From: Sphaerochaeta sp032144095
GTDB lineage: Bacteria; Spirochaetota; Spirochaetia; Sphaerochaetales; Sphaerochaetaceae
Assembly: GCF_032144095.1 (NCBI RefSeq)
Contig: NZ_JAVSNJ010000013.1
Location: 1-64,000 of the forward strand
DNA length: 64,000 bases
Direction of reading: 5' to 3'
Shown: piece by piece, positions 25,132-34,235 of the stretch
How the letters are laid out: every line of letters begins with the position of its first letter
How positions within the stretch are numbered: the stretch's first letter is position 1
The notes under the pieces: model-generated
What the model saw: the letters and a program-made list of their open reading frames with translations, nothing else
Told to the model about the DNA's origin: nothing
Database searches by the model: none
Translations under genes and position numbers: made by a program

Positions 25132-26769
25132 CCTCTCGCTGATCAACTTTCCCTGGCTTACCAGCGATCCTATGATCTTCCCGATTGCAGGGGCAGCGAT
25201 GTTGCTTCCCCATTGGGCATCCCCCTTGGGATTCCCCGCAGCCACATAGATGATGTACTTGGGCTTGTCCAGGGGTACGATCGCCAGTGTCGAAGCGAGG
25301 ATGGTCCCTTCCTCATAGCTGTTGGTCACCGGGTTTATGATCTGGGAAGTGCCTGTCTTCGCCCCTACCCGGACACCTTTGACCGCTACCTTCGTGGCGG
25401 TTCCCCCGCTTTGCGTAGCCTCTTCCATTGCATGCAGGATTGCTTGGGCAACCTCGCCGGAGATTACCTGTTCCCCAACAGTCCGTTCCCGCTCATCTTG
25501 CCCAGAGCGCTTCAGTACCAGATGGGGAACGAGGATCTTCCCATCGTTGGTAAATGCCGTTGCAGCAGTCGCTATGTGCAACGCCGTGGTGGACAGTTCC
25601 TGCCCGAAGGAGATGGTTGCCTCAGACCTCCCGGACCAGGTGGAGGGTGGGGCGATGATGCTCCTGCTTTTGGAAGGCAGGTCGATGTCGTAGCTGGAAT
25701 TGAACCCAAACCTATTGAGGATTGCAAAGAACTTGTCGGGGTCTGTTTGCATCGCCCAGTGCGAGATGGCCCCGTTGCACGATTTCGCGATCATGGAGTC
25801 GGGGTCAACGATGCCATGGGGGGAGGTGCATACGATTGTTGCCATATTGCCCTTTCCCATGTCGAAGGTATAGGAGCCGTCACAGAGAAAAGGCTCAGCA
25901 AGGTCTGCCTCTCCTATTTCCATCACCGCAGCAAGGCTGAAGATCTTGAAGACCGACCCCGGCTCGTAGAGGTAGTTGGTCACATGGTTGCGCTTTTGTT
26001 GGTCGGTCGACCTGGAGAGTGAGTTCGGGTCGTACCAGGGGTAGCTGGACATGCCCAGGATATCCCCGTTCTGGGCATCGAGGACGATGGCTATGCCATA
26101 GTCGGGGTTGTCCTCATCAGCTATGGTCTGCATCTGCACATCCAGCAGGTACTGGATGTCTATGTCAAGGGTGAGGGTGATGTCATCTCCATAGGTGGTA
26201 TCTATCTCCCCCAGCTGCGGGTAGGGGTTCAGCAAGCTCTCCTGGGTAAGCTCCATCCCCTCGATCCCCTCATTGTCCACATTGGTGAAGCCCAGGGTCT
26301 GTGAGGCATGGAAAGAGGCAGGGTAGTCACGCCCCATGCTCTTTACCACGGAGACCTGGTTGACCAGAGCTGTTCGGGCCAGCTCGTCTTCAAGTGGCTG
26401 GACAAGGTTCGGGTCCATCTTTTTCTCTATCTGGGCGTAGGTGGTATACTTGGCCGCCCTTTGCTCTATCTGGGTGGGGCTCATGCCGACAAAGGGTGCC
26501 ACCACCTCCGAGACCAATGCCAGGTCGCTGATCTTCGAGAGGTGGAAATAGACTCCCCAATAGGGGGTCTGTATGGCAAGAATTTTGCCATTCCTGTCGT
26601 AGATGGTTCCCCTGACCACCTGGGTGGCTACTTGGGGGTTGTTGTAGGTTTTCCTTTCCGGGCTTTGGCTATGGATGACAAACCCGATCCTGACAAGCAA
26701 AAAAAGCAGTGCAAGCAGGGTTAACAGGAGGAAGAACCGGTAAAATGAACGATTTGGACTGGTATCCAT
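25117..26769 (-). CDS. Class B penicillin-binding protein (FtsI/PBP2 type)
   Basis: Transpeptidase that cross-links peptidoglycan in the periplasm. 550 residues: short cytoplasmic start, membrane anchor (about 11-32), the RGTIYDRNG motif (53-61) of the N-terminal pedestal, and a transpeptidase domain with all three catalytic motifs, SVFK (272-275), SCN (330-332) and KTG (471-473). No transglycosylase or PASTA domain. It probably partners FtsW encoded 10 kb away. No Shine-Dalgarno sequence precedes the ATG; a -10-like box ends 6-9 nt upstream, pointing to a leaderless transcript. Published Sphaerochaeta genomes were described as lacking transpeptidases, so its presence matters for the organism's identity. 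Confidence 0.92.
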   Translation of the reverse strand: MDTSPNRSFYRFFLLLTLLALLFLLVRIGFVIHSQSPERKTYNNPQVATQVVRGTIYDRNGKILAIQTPYWGVYFHLSKISDLALVSEVVAPFVGMSPTQIEQRAAKYTTYAQIEKKMDPNLVQPLEDELARTALVNQVSVVKSMGRDYPASFHASQTLGFTNVDNEGIEGMELTQESLLNPYPQLGEIDTTYGDDITLTLDIDIQYLLDVQMQTIADEDNPDYGIAIVLDAQNGDILGMSSYPWYDPNSLSRSTDQQKRNHVTNYLYEPGSVFKIFSLAAVMEIGEADLAEPFLCDGSYTFDMGKGNMATIVCTSPHGIVDPDSMIAKSCNGAISHWAMQTDPDKFFAILNRFGFNSSYDIDLPSKSRSIIAPPSTWSGRSEATISFGQELSTTALHIATAATAFTNDGKILVPHLVLKRSGQDERERTVGEQVISGEVAQAILHAMEEATQSGGTATKVAVKGVRVGAKTGTSQIINPVTNSYEEGTILASTLAIVPLDKPKYIIYVAAGNPKGDAQWGSNIAAPAIGKIIGSLVSQGKLISERSEKR

Positions 26770-26773
26770 GATT

Positions 26774-26806
26774 TTTTTATACTACTATGTAGGAAAGGTA
26801 ATGTCG
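26774..26806 (-). promoter_or_regulatory. Promoter of the penicillin-binding protein gene
   Basis: Read on the minus strand: TCGACA, 17 nt, TAGTAT, then a run of seven A and TC before the ATG at 26769. TATAAA, shifted by three bases, is an alternative -10. Either way transcription should start within a few bases of the ATG. It fills the 41-bp gap to the divergent LysM gene. Confidence 0.45.
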
Positions 26807-26810
26807 AGTT

Positions 26811-27902
26811 ATGGGTAAAGACAACTATGATGATATGATTGATAGACCTCAAAGGAGGGCTTCAAAGGATGGGTATCATGACAGACCTTCCAAGGGTTTG
26901 ATCTGGACCATTGCTTTGGGCATAGCCATCTGTGTTGTCGTCATCATCGTATGGTACCAGTTTTTCCCGAACAGCCAGCCTTCCCCCGACCAGAGCGCCC
27001 TCATTGTCGCCTCCGACAGTGCAAAGCGTGTCGAGGTTGTGGTCGATGCCCCGCTTGTGCTCCCCCCTACAGCCATCAATGCACCGGTGGTTACCGCCCC
27101 AGTTGCAGAAAACCAGGCCCGTTCCCTCAGCGAAGCGAAGAGCCTCAGCCAGGGCAGCTCAAAGACCATCCAGTATGCAAAGCACCTGGTAGCCGAAGGG
27201 GAGGACCTCAACTCCATCGCTGCAATGTACAGCCTCAAGACCCAGACGCTAATCAGCATCAACCAGATACGGAACATCCAGGCAGTGAAGCCAGGCATCA
27301 GCCTGGAGATCCCCGACCGCGATGGCCAGCTCTACACCGTCAGGGATGGGGACATGCTCTCTACCATCGCCCGCAAGTACAGCCCCAACATGGGATGGAA
27401 GACACTGCAGGAGCTCAATGGGCTGAAAAGTGAGAACATCGTCGTAGGCCAACGCCTATTCATTCCCGATACCTCCTCATCATCGCTGATACAGATGGCG
27501 GACATTGCACCCATCCAGTTCCAGAAACCGGCTACAGGGAGCATCACAGCCCTCTTCGGCCAACCCCTTGCCAACCCTGCCACAGGGACGACCGAATCAC
27601 TCAATGGCATCCTCATCGTGGGAAGCCCGGGATCGGCTGTTGTTGCAGCTGCTGCAGGGAACGTCGTGAGTGCTGGCTATGAGGTAAAGGGAAGGGGCAG
27701 GTTTGTGGAGTTGAGCCATGAGGGAGGGTACCGTACCACCTACTGCCACCTGGAGAACGTCGAGGTCAAGATCGGCATGACCCTTGCCAAGGGCGAGGTC
27801 ATCGGCAGCATCGGTACCAGTGGCACCTCATACGAGAAGCCGACACTCTTCTTCAGCATCGAGCAGTCAGGCATAGCCCTTGACCCCTCCCAGTTCTTCT
27901 AG
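26811..27902 (+). CDS. Membrane protein with two LysM and a degenerate LytM (M23) domain
   Basis: 363 residues: cytoplasmic head (1-29), one membrane segment (about 30-50), a Pro/Ala/Val-rich linker, two LysM modules (about 125-167 and 175-218) and a C-terminal M23/LytM domain (about 240-363). LytM zinc ligands are gone: the HxxxD pair is L264/L268, and the last ligand of HxH is F347; only H313 remains. Such inactive LytM proteins (EnvC, NlpD) activate cell-wall amidases in other bacteria, so an amidase-activator role at the septum is a fair inference, not shown here. It is divergent from the transpeptidase gene, 41 bp apart. A 5-codon frame (26801-26818) overlaps its start. Confidence 0.85.
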   Translation: MGKDNYDDMIDRPQRRASKDGYHDRPSKGLIWTIALGIAICVVVIIVWYQFFPNSQPSPDQSALIVASDSAKRVEVVVDAPLVLPPTAINAPVVTAPVAENQARSLSEAKSLSQGSSKTIQYAKHLVAEGEDLNSIAAMYSLKTQTLISINQIRNIQAVKPGISLEIPDRDGQLYTVRDGDMLSTIARKYSPNMGWKTLQELNGLKSENIVVGQRLFIPDTSSSSLIQMADIAPIQFQKPATGSITALFGQPLANPATGTTESLNGILIVGSPGSAVVAAAAGNVVSAGYEVKGRGRFVELSHEGGYRTTYCHLENVEVKIGMTLAKGEVIGSIGTSGTSYEKPTLFFSIEQSGIALDPSQFF

Positions 27903-28013
27903 GGTCTACAGGTAATCACTCCATCCCACTGATACAGCTCTCTCTACAATCCATGCCCAATGGATGGTCTGTCCATGGGCTCTGCAGAGAAACAGGATTC
28001 CAGAGGGGGGATG

Positions 28014-30890
28014 TTATTCTAAGGCCTCGAATTCGACCACCCACTTTTCGGTTGGTCCCTTGTACCGGTAGTTCTCATGCACCGGTGCACCCCATGAATC
28101 ATCACCACCTACACCGCTTTGTCCTTCCAGGATACGGACGTGGAGGTTGTCGGTCGCGGGTAGCTCATGAGGGTAGGTTGCCTGTTCCAGTTCATGGCAG
28201 CTATAGGGGATGACTGAGCACTCAAAGGGCCTGTTTGCCCTGATGGCCAAGCCTTTGCCACTCTTGTCCCTAAGGGCAAGGCTCCTCACATCGACCCTGT
28301 TTCCGTACTCCTGGGGGTGGAGATAGGAGGCCTGGTCCTTGTACGGGTCAAACTCGACCTGTCGCAGTACATTTCCTCCCTTCCTGTCCCGATAGCTCTC
28401 CATCATCTCGTTGCCGTAGTAGGAGACACGATTGAAGGAGCGGTCGAGGGAGAAGGAGAGGCCAAAGCAGGGGATGCAGGAATCAAAGAGGGGAGGTTCG
28501 ATCTCGATCCTCACCCTGTTTTCGAAGAACCTGTAGGATAGGTCCACCAGGAAAGTGCCGCACAGGATGGTTGCATAGGCAACCTCTCCCTCCAGGCGAA
28601 AGCTCACCGCCTTCTGGTAGAGCGAGGCTAGCTTGCACTCCATGGAGGGCGGTATCGGGTTGGCCCCAAGGTCATTGTCGGTGGGGGCTCTCCAGAACTC
28701 CAGCCTGACAGCGCTGGTGAGGAAGTTTCGTCCCTTGTGCTGGATGGCGACAAGCTCTCCGAAATGGTGGTGTATGAGGAAGGAGAAATCCTGGTACCGG
28801 TGGCCGGTATGCATGTCCCCTGCGATCAGGGCAGAGGGCAACGCCTCCTTCTGACAAGGCTTGTGCACTCTCTCCATAACCTTTCCATACCTTGCGATCG
28901 TATGGCCCTTCCCTGCCCATGGCTCATCGTGGTTGAGGGTTACCTCTACGATGAGCTGGTATTCTCCTTCCAGTTGCTTTTCCATGGGAGGTATGGCGAT
29001 GGAGGTCTCTTCAAGTGGGCCCAGATGCGCATCCAGGTCCCCATGGGCAACCTCAATGCCATCGAGGGTGTAGCGGTAGGTGAATGCATACCCCTCCGTG
29101 GATATCCATACGTTCTTGTTTCTCAGGAAGATGGCCTTCTCAGTGATGGAGAGTGTGACCGGGCTGTACGAGTGTGCTACCTGCTCTAGTTTTGCAGAGG
29201 GGTTCCGCAACCCATCCACAAGGCCATTGATGCAGAAATAGCCATCGGTCGGGAAGCTGAACCCAAGGCCGGCCATCACCCTGTCGCCGATGATGAGGCT
29301 CTGGTCGACAAAATCCCAGATGAAGCCCCCACAATAGGAGGTGCCTTCGTCCTCAAGTGCCACATACTCATCAAGGTTTCCTACGCTGTTGCCCATGGCA
29401 TGGGCGTATTCACACAGCAGGAAGGGTTTCTGCCCTTCTGCAAGGTAGGCCTTGACATCCTCCACCTTCGCATACATCCGGCTTTCGACATCGCTGGTAT
29501 CGGGATAGCGAGCGTCGAAGAATGTCCCTTCATAATGGACAAGCCTGTTGTCGTCAAGGGACCTGAAATAGGTTGCCACATCATGGATGACCGACCCCCC
29601 ATAGCTTTCGTTTCCACATGAGTAGAAGAGGATGGACGGGTGGTTCTTGTCCCTCATCGTCATGGAGCGTGCCCTGTCAAGGACGGCACCCCTCCACTGT
29701 GGTTTGTCATCGGGAAGGGTGTACCACTTCCTCTCAGCCTTTCCTGCGACCATCCAGGTGCCATGGGTCTCCAGGTTGATCTCGTCCATCATGTAGATGC
29801 CGAGCCTGTCGCACAGCTCATAGACATAGGGATGGTTGGGGTAGTGGCTGGTCCTCAGGGCATTGATGTTGTGCATCTTCATCAGCAGGATGTCCTTTTC
29901 GATCAGGGCCTCTCCGATGGCCCTTCCTGCATGGGGGTCGAACTCATGGCGGTTGACCCCCCTGAGGATGAGCCTCTTGCCATTGAGCAGCAGTGTCCTG
30001 CCCTTGATCTCTATCTTCCTGAAGCCAAAATGTCCGGTAACCGTATCAAGGACCCTGTTGCCCTGTCTCATCTCGAGCGTGTAGTAATAGAGGTTCGGCT
30101 GTTCTGCACTCCAGAGCAGGGGGTCGGCGATCTCAAGGCTCAGGGTAACGGCGTGCTGGCTTCCCATGGTGATGTGGTAGGAGTATGGTCCCTCCACACT
30201 GGTGGTTACCCCGAAGGTGACCTCTCCCCTGGAAAAATCCTCATTGAGGGTGGGGCGGACATGGATGTCGGTAATTCTCTGCTTTTCACAGAGAAGCAGC
30301 GTCACTGGGCGAAAGATCCCTGGCAGGCGCCAGAAATCCTGGTCTTCCAACCAGCTGCCGGTCGAGTAGCGCAGGACCATGGCCGAGATGAGGTTCTCGC
30401 CCTCCTTGACAAAGGGCGTGATGAAAAACTCCCCTGGGGAGAAGCTGTCCTCCTTGTAGCCGACATAGGTGCCGTTCACAAAGAGATAGAGGGCTGAGTC
30501 TACCCCATCGAAACGAAGGATGAGATCTTTTTGCAGATCCTCCTTTCCCAGTGTGAGGGTTTTTGCATAGCAGCCAGTGGGATTCTCCTCGGGGATCTGA
30601 GGGGGCCTGATCGCAGAGAGGCCATCCCAAGGGTAGATGGTGTTGGTGTACTGGCTTACCCCATAGCCCTGCAGGGGAAAGTGTGAGGGGACCGTGATGC
30701 TCTCCATCCTATGGAGGTTCTCCTTTTCCAGGAACGTGGTGGAAGCTTCCTCTGGCCTGTCGAAATAGAGGAAATGCCACGGTCCGTCAAGAGAAACCTC
30801 CCTGATGCTGGACTGGGTGGCGAAACGTGCGTGGGCAGGGAGACGGTTCTCCTGAAATATCGTCGGGTCGAGGGATTGTGCATAGTGCAT
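28014..30890 (-). CDS. lacZ: Beta-galactosidase, GH2
   Basis: Hydrolyses terminal beta-galactosides in the cytoplasm. 958 residues with the five-domain LacZ layout: sugar-binding and immunoglobulin-like domains, TIM barrel with acid/base E428 (SCGNESYGG) and nucleophile E494 (LLCEYAHAMGNS), and the C-terminal small-chain domain. No signal peptide. It is the last gene of a minus-strand run: binding protein, two permeases, lacZ; the gap to the permease is 12 nt. The gene therefore probably cleaves the disaccharide or oligosaccharide imported by that transporter. No clear terminator follows; an imperfect hairpin at 27954-27979 lacks a T tract. Confidence 0.95.
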   Translation of the reverse strand: MHYAQSLDPTIFQENRLPAHARFATQSSIREVSLDGPWHFLYFDRPEEASTTFLEKENLHRMESITVPSHFPLQGYGVSQYTNTIYPWDGLSAIRPPQIPEENPTGCYAKTLTLGKEDLQKDLILRFDGVDSALYLFVNGTYVGYKEDSFSPGEFFITPFVKEGENLISAMVLRYSTGSWLEDQDFWRLPGIFRPVTLLLCEKQRITDIHVRPTLNEDFSRGEVTFGVTTSVEGPYSYHITMGSQHAVTLSLEIADPLLWSAEQPNLYYYTLEMRQGNRVLDTVTGHFGFRKIEIKGRTLLLNGKRLILRGVNRHEFDPHAGRAIGEALIEKDILLMKMHNINALRTSHYPNHPYVYELCDRLGIYMMDEINLETHGTWMVAGKAERKWYTLPDDKPQWRGAVLDRARSMTMRDKNHPSILFYSCGNESYGGSVIHDVATYFRSLDDNRLVHYEGTFFDARYPDTSDVESRMYAKVEDVKAYLAEGQKPFLLCEYAHAMGNSVGNLDEYVALEDEGTSYCGGFIWDFVDQSLIIGDRVMAGLGFSFPTDGYFCINGLVDGLRNPSAKLEQVAHSYSPVTLSITEKAIFLRNKNVWISTEGYAFTYRYTLDGIEVAHGDLDAHLGPLEETSIAIPPMEKQLEGEYQLIVEVTLNHDEPWAGKGHTIARYGKVMERVHKPCQKEALPSALIAGDMHTGHRYQDFSFLIHHHFGELVAIQHKGRNFLTSAVRLEFWRAPTDNDLGANPIPPSMECKLASLYQKAVSFRLEGEVAYATILCGTFLVDLSYRFFENRVRIEIEPPLFDSCIPCFGLSFSLDRSFNRVSYYGNEMMESYRDRKGGNVLRQVEFDPYKDQASYLHPQEYGNRVDVRSLALRDKSGKGLAIRANRPFECSVIPYSCHELEQATYPHELPATDNLHVRILEGQSGVGGDDSWGAPVHENYRYKGPTEKWVVEFEALE

Positions 30891-30902
30891 GAGTGGATAT
30901 CC

Positions 30903-31721
30903 TTACTGTTTGACAGAGCCTACCATACCCTGTACGAATTGTTTTTGGAAAGCGAAAAACACCACGATAACCGGCAGGGTCGCCAACGCTATCCCCGTCA
31001 TGATAACCCCGAAATCGGGTGTGTAGGAAGAGGAGAGGGAGGAGATCAGCAACGTGGATGTCCTCTTGTCATTGGACTGCAGGACGATCAGGGGCCATAG
31101 GTAGGCATTCCAGCTGGTCATGAACGAGTAGATCGCCCCGGCGGCATAGGTGCTCTTCATGCTGGGAAAGAATATGGTGAAGAAGATTCGGGCCTCCCCA
31201 GCCCCATCGACACGGGCAGCCTGCAGGATCTCGGTCTGGTAGTTGACGAAGCTCTGCCTGAAGAAGAACACCATGAACACGCTGATGCTTGCCACCAGCA
31301 CGATGGCCATATGGGAGTTGAGCAGGCGAAAGACCACGATGATCTGGAACAGGGGTATCATCAGGGAAGCGAAGGGAATCATCATGGTAAGCAGGAAAAA
31401 GGAATAAGTTCTCTCCCTTGCCTTTGACTTGTACATCTGAAAGCCGTAGGCTGCCATGCTGGTTACCAGCAGGGAGAGCACTACCGTGAGAACCGCGATC
31501 TTGGCCGAATTGAAGAGGGCCCCACCCATGTTCGACTGTCCGAAGAGCTTGTGGAGGTTCCTTCCCAACTGGTTGCCGAAGGAGAGCTTTCCCGTCTGGA
31601 TCTGTACTGCGGTATTGGTCGAGCCTATGACGATCCAGAAGAACGGGAATATCGAAAAGAATGCCGATACAGAGAGAAACAGGTAGAGCAGGAGCGATTG
31701 CCCCTTCTTTCGTATGTTCAT
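30903..31721 (-). CDS. ABC sugar transporter permease, MalG type
   Basis: 272 residues, six membrane segments, with the permease EAA loop EILQAARVDGAGEARIFFTIFFP (the ATPase contact) in the second half. CUT1-family permease that pairs with the MalF-type protein encoded immediately upstream (4-nt overlap). No ATPase gene is present, as is usual for CUT1 systems that share one MsmX/UgpC-like ATPase. Substrate inferred from lacZ: a beta-galactoside. Confidence 0.9.
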   Translation of the reverse strand: MNIRKKGQSLLLYLFLSVSAFFSIFPFFWIVIGSTNTAVQIQTGKLSFGNQLGRNLHKLFGQSNMGGALFNSAKIAVLTVVLSLLVTSMAAYGFQMYKSKARERTYSFFLLTMMIPFASLMIPLFQIIVVFRLLNSHMAIVLVASISVFMVFFFRQSFVNYQTEILQAARVDGAGEARIFFTIFFPSMKSTYAAGAIYSFMTSWNAYLWPLIVLQSNDKRTSTLLISSLSSSYTPDFGVIMTGIALATLPVIVVFFAFQKQFVQGMVGSVKQ

Positions 31722-32653
31722 CGTACTCCTCCCTTTCTTTCCAGGGTTTTCCTCATTGCCTCTTCCCTGTCGCCGCTTAACCTGAACTGGATGAAGGTAA
31801 GCAGGGCGATGATGATGAGGATGGCATAGCTGACAGTCGCAGCATAGCCGAAGTTGGGGGTATATTTGAAACAGATGTTGTAGATGTAGACACTGAGGGT
31901 AAGGAAGCAGTTGTCGGGACCGATCATGCTCGCAGTCGTCCCGCCCTGGGAGAGGTTCATCGGCTCGTCGAACAACTGCAGGGTCCCTATGGTGGACATC
32001 ACCGTCGTAAAGAGGATGATGGGCTTCAGCAAGGGTATGGTGATGGTAAAGAAGCTGTGCACCTTTGACGACCCGTCAATGGAGGCAGCCTCATAGAGGT
32101 CTTCCGAGATATTCTGCATGGCAGAGAGGTAGAAGATCATGTTGTAGCCGGTCCAACGCCATATCATGGCGATGACTAGGACAAAGGTGGCCAGCCTTGG
32201 CTCACTCATCCACTGCAGAGGGGCATCGATGATGCTGAGCTTGATGAGGGTGTTGTTGACCAACCCATCATAGCTGAACAGCATCTTGAAGAGGATGGAG
32301 TATGCTATCAGGGAGGTGACTGAGGGCAAGAATAGGGCTGTCCTGAAGAAACCGCGGAAACGGATGCTCTTGTTGTTCAGGATTGCGGCAAAGGTGATGG
32401 AGAGCAGCAGCATGATGGGGACCTGGATCAGAAGAAGGCGGAAGGTGTTTTCCAGGGCTAGGAAGAACATGGGGTCGCCGAACATCCTGAGGTAGTTCTT
32501 CACTCCCACAAATTGGCTTACGATCCCCTTTGTTGAGGTAAAGGAGAGGTAGAGCGAGAAGAAGATAGGGTAGACGATAAAGAAGAGCAGCAGTACACAG
32601 GCGGGGGTGATGAAGTACCAGCCGATCCTATCCAGTCGTTTTTCATTAGCCAT
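31718..32653 (-). CDS. ABC sugar transporter permease, MalF type
   Basis: 311 residues, six membrane segments, EAA loop LYEAASIDGSSKVHSFFTITIP near residue 200. Of two in-frame ATGs, the one at 32653 has GGAG nine bases ahead, while the one at 32668 directly follows the T tract of a terminator-like hairpin and has no ribosome site, so 32653 was chosen. It follows the binding-protein gene after an intercistronic hairpin and overlaps the next permease by 4 nt. Confidence 0.9.
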   Translation of the reverse strand: MANEKRLDRIGWYFITPACVLLLFFIVYPIFFSLYLSFTSTKGIVSQFVGVKNYLRMFGDPMFFLALENTFRLLLIQVPIMLLLSITFAAILNNKSIRFRGFFRTALFLPSVTSLIAYSILFKMLFSYDGLVNNTLIKLSIIDAPLQWMSEPRLATFVLVIAMIWRWTGYNMIFYLSAMQNISEDLYEAASIDGSSKVHSFFTITIPLLKPIILFTTVMSTIGTLQLFDEPMNLSQGGTTASMIGPDNCFLTLSVYIYNICFKYTPNFGYAATVSYAILIIIALLTFIQFRLSGDREEAMRKTLERKGGVR

Positions 32654-32671
32654 ATGGTCATTCTCCATTAC

Positions 32672-32700
32672 AAAAAAGCAGGAGGGTATCCCTCCTGCTT
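32672..32700 (-). terminator. Intercistronic attenuator after the binding-protein gene
   Basis: An 11-bp perfect stem AAGCAGGAGGG/CCCTCCTGCTT with a TAT loop, followed on the minus strand by TTTTTTG. Lying between the binding-protein gene and its permeases, it should stop most transcripts, giving more binding protein than permease. Confidence 0.85.
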
Positions 32701-32716
32701 ACCAGGAACAGAACGG

Positions 32717-33991
32717 TTACTGGATCGAGTTCTTCAGTTGGTTTTCTGCACTCTTGACAGCCTGTTCCAGGGTTGTCTTCCCATTGTAGTAGTCTTCCAT
32801 CACTGCCATGACAGCCGCATCGGCCTCATAGGTGTATTGTCCGACATTGACCTTGGGGATCATGGATGCCCACCTGCTCAGGTCGGTGAAGATGGCCTTG
32901 TTCCCGAAGAATGGGTCCAGTGCCTTGAATGCATCGCCGCTGAATGCCGGCATGTATGAGCCGATTGCCCCGTTGTTCATCAGGATGGTCTGGTAGAAAC
33001 CCTTGTCGTTCCCATAGATTTCCTGCATGAATGCGATGGCCTTGTCACGATTTGCCCCGTTTTGCAGGACGAACCATGAGGATCCGCCCAGGTTCGAGGC
33101 ATTGACCGACTTGTCCAGGCTCAGGCGGGGTGTTGGTGCAACAGCCCACAGTCCGCTCTGGTCGACTCCAGCCTTGATGGACCCTATGATCCACACCCCG
33201 GTGATGACAGATGCAACCTTGCCTGAATTGAATGAACCCACCCATTCGTTCCAGCCGTTGCTTGGAAGGGCAAGATCCTCAGCCACGAAACGCTTGTAGA
33301 GCTTCATCGCTTCCATGAGGGCAGCATTGTTAACCAGAGCTGGCTTGCCTTCATTGTCAAAATACCAGCTGCCGGCACTCTGCAGCATGATGCGGAACAG
33401 CCCGCCGTCACTCTTGTCGTTTGCAATGAGGTACTGGCCGGTCTTTGCCTTGTATTCCTTGGCAATATCGGCAAACCGATCCCAGGTGATGTTCTCCAGA
33501 TCCTGGGCTGTGAAACCCGCCTTCTTGAGCAGGTCGGTGCGGTAGAAGAAGCCTGCGACGCCTGAATCAAAGGGGACGCCGTAGTACTTGCCGTCCAGTT
33601 TCATGACATCAGCCTTGTACCCGACAAAGTCGTTGTAGTTGAATGCACTGCTAAGGTCGGCAAACTGTCCGGGATAGCTGGTCAGATACTTCTGCACATT
33701 GTAGTCTTCGATGAGTACGATGTCGGGAAGCCCCTCCTTGGTGCGGGAAGCCAGGTTGGTGTGTAGCTTCTGCTCTACATCGGCCTTGGCTAGCTCCACT
33801 ACCTCGAACGTAGCTTCGGGGTGCTTTGCCTGATAGCGGCTGATCGCCTCGTTCATGATGGAAATGTTGAAGTTAGGGTCCCAAGCCCATATCTTTATGG
33901 GTCCGGCCTGTTTTGTCTCGCTGGCCCCACCAGCGAACAGCGGGGTGACCAATACCAGGCAAACCAAGAGAAGCAACAGGGATTTTTTCAT
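32717..33991 (-). CDS. ABC sugar-binding protein, family 1
   Basis: 424-residue extracytoplasmic solute-binding protein (SBP family 1). Signal peptide MKKSLLLLLVCLVLVTPLFA then GGASE, the tail common in spirochaetal binding proteins; there is no lipobox cysteine at the cleavage site. The mature part opens with IKIWAWDPNF and holds the family blocks GLPDIVLIEDY and GKYYGVPFD. It starts the minus-strand transport-lacZ operon, with AAAGGAG ahead of the ATG and the promoter described nearby. Likely ligand: a beta-galactoside (inferred from lacZ). Confidence 0.93.
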   Translation of the reverse strand: MKKSLLLLLVCLVLVTPLFAGGASETKQAGPIKIWAWDPNFNISIMNEAISRYQAKHPEATFEVVELAKADVEQKLHTNLASRTKEGLPDIVLIEDYNVQKYLTSYPGQFADLSSAFNYNDFVGYKADVMKLDGKYYGVPFDSGVAGFFYRTDLLKKAGFTAQDLENITWDRFADIAKEYKAKTGQYLIANDKSDGGLFRIMLQSAGSWYFDNEGKPALVNNAALMEAMKLYKRFVAEDLALPSNGWNEWVGSFNSGKVASVITGVWIIGSIKAGVDQSGLWAVAPTPRLSLDKSVNASNLGGSSWFVLQNGANRDKAIAFMQEIYGNDKGFYQTILMNNGAIGSYMPAFSGDAFKALDPFFGNKAIFTDLSRWASMIPKVNVGQYTYEADAAVMAVMEDYYNGKTTLEQAVKSAENQLKNSIQ

Positions 33992-34026
33992 AACACAATC
34001 TCCTTTTCGTGTTTCAATATACCTGT

Positions 34027-34055
34027 AGCATACGGTGGGAGTAGGGAGCTGTCAA
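34027..34055 (-). promoter_or_regulatory. Promoter of the beta-galactoside operon
   Basis: On the minus strand: TTGACA (34055-34050), 17-nt spacer, TATGCT (34032-34027). The mRNA would start near 34020, about 28 nt before the ATG. The two operator-like copies lie directly upstream and touch the -35 box. Confidence 0.75.
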
Positions 34056-34078
34056 GAAATTTTTACTAAATTTTTACT
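34054..34078. promoter_or_regulatory. Tandem operator-like sites, lac operon side
   Basis: AAGAAA-TT-TTTACT (34054-34067) and ACTAAA-TT-TTTACT (34065-34078) overlap, 11 bp apart, on one helix face. Both are imperfect copies of the perfect palindrome at 34204. They adjoin the -35 of the binding-protein promoter, so the LacI protein encoded next door is the natural candidate binder. Confidence 0.5.
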
Positions 34079-34203
34079 AAGTATATGCTGTAGTTTTACC
34101 ATCATACTCCTCAGAATGGGGGACAAAAACTGCAAACTACCTACAAAATACGCAATTTGTAAGAAACAAGGTGTAAAACCTCAGAAAAAGTGTTAGACTG
34201 GAA

Positions 34204-34217
34204 AGTAAATTTTTACT
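34204..34217. promoter_or_regulatory. Operator-like palindrome upstream of the LacI gene
   Basis: AGTAAATTTTTACT, a perfect palindrome with 6-bp arms and a TT centre, 18 bp before the regulator's GTG start. It is about 150 bp from the tandem copies, a distance suited to looping and to autoregulation. Confidence 0.5.
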
Positions 34218-34235
34218 ACTTGCAGAGGAAAAGCC

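Noticed and set aside
27954..27979. Hairpin after lacZ as a terminator
   Set aside because: The stem has a bulge and no T tract on either strand; left unannotated as a terminator.
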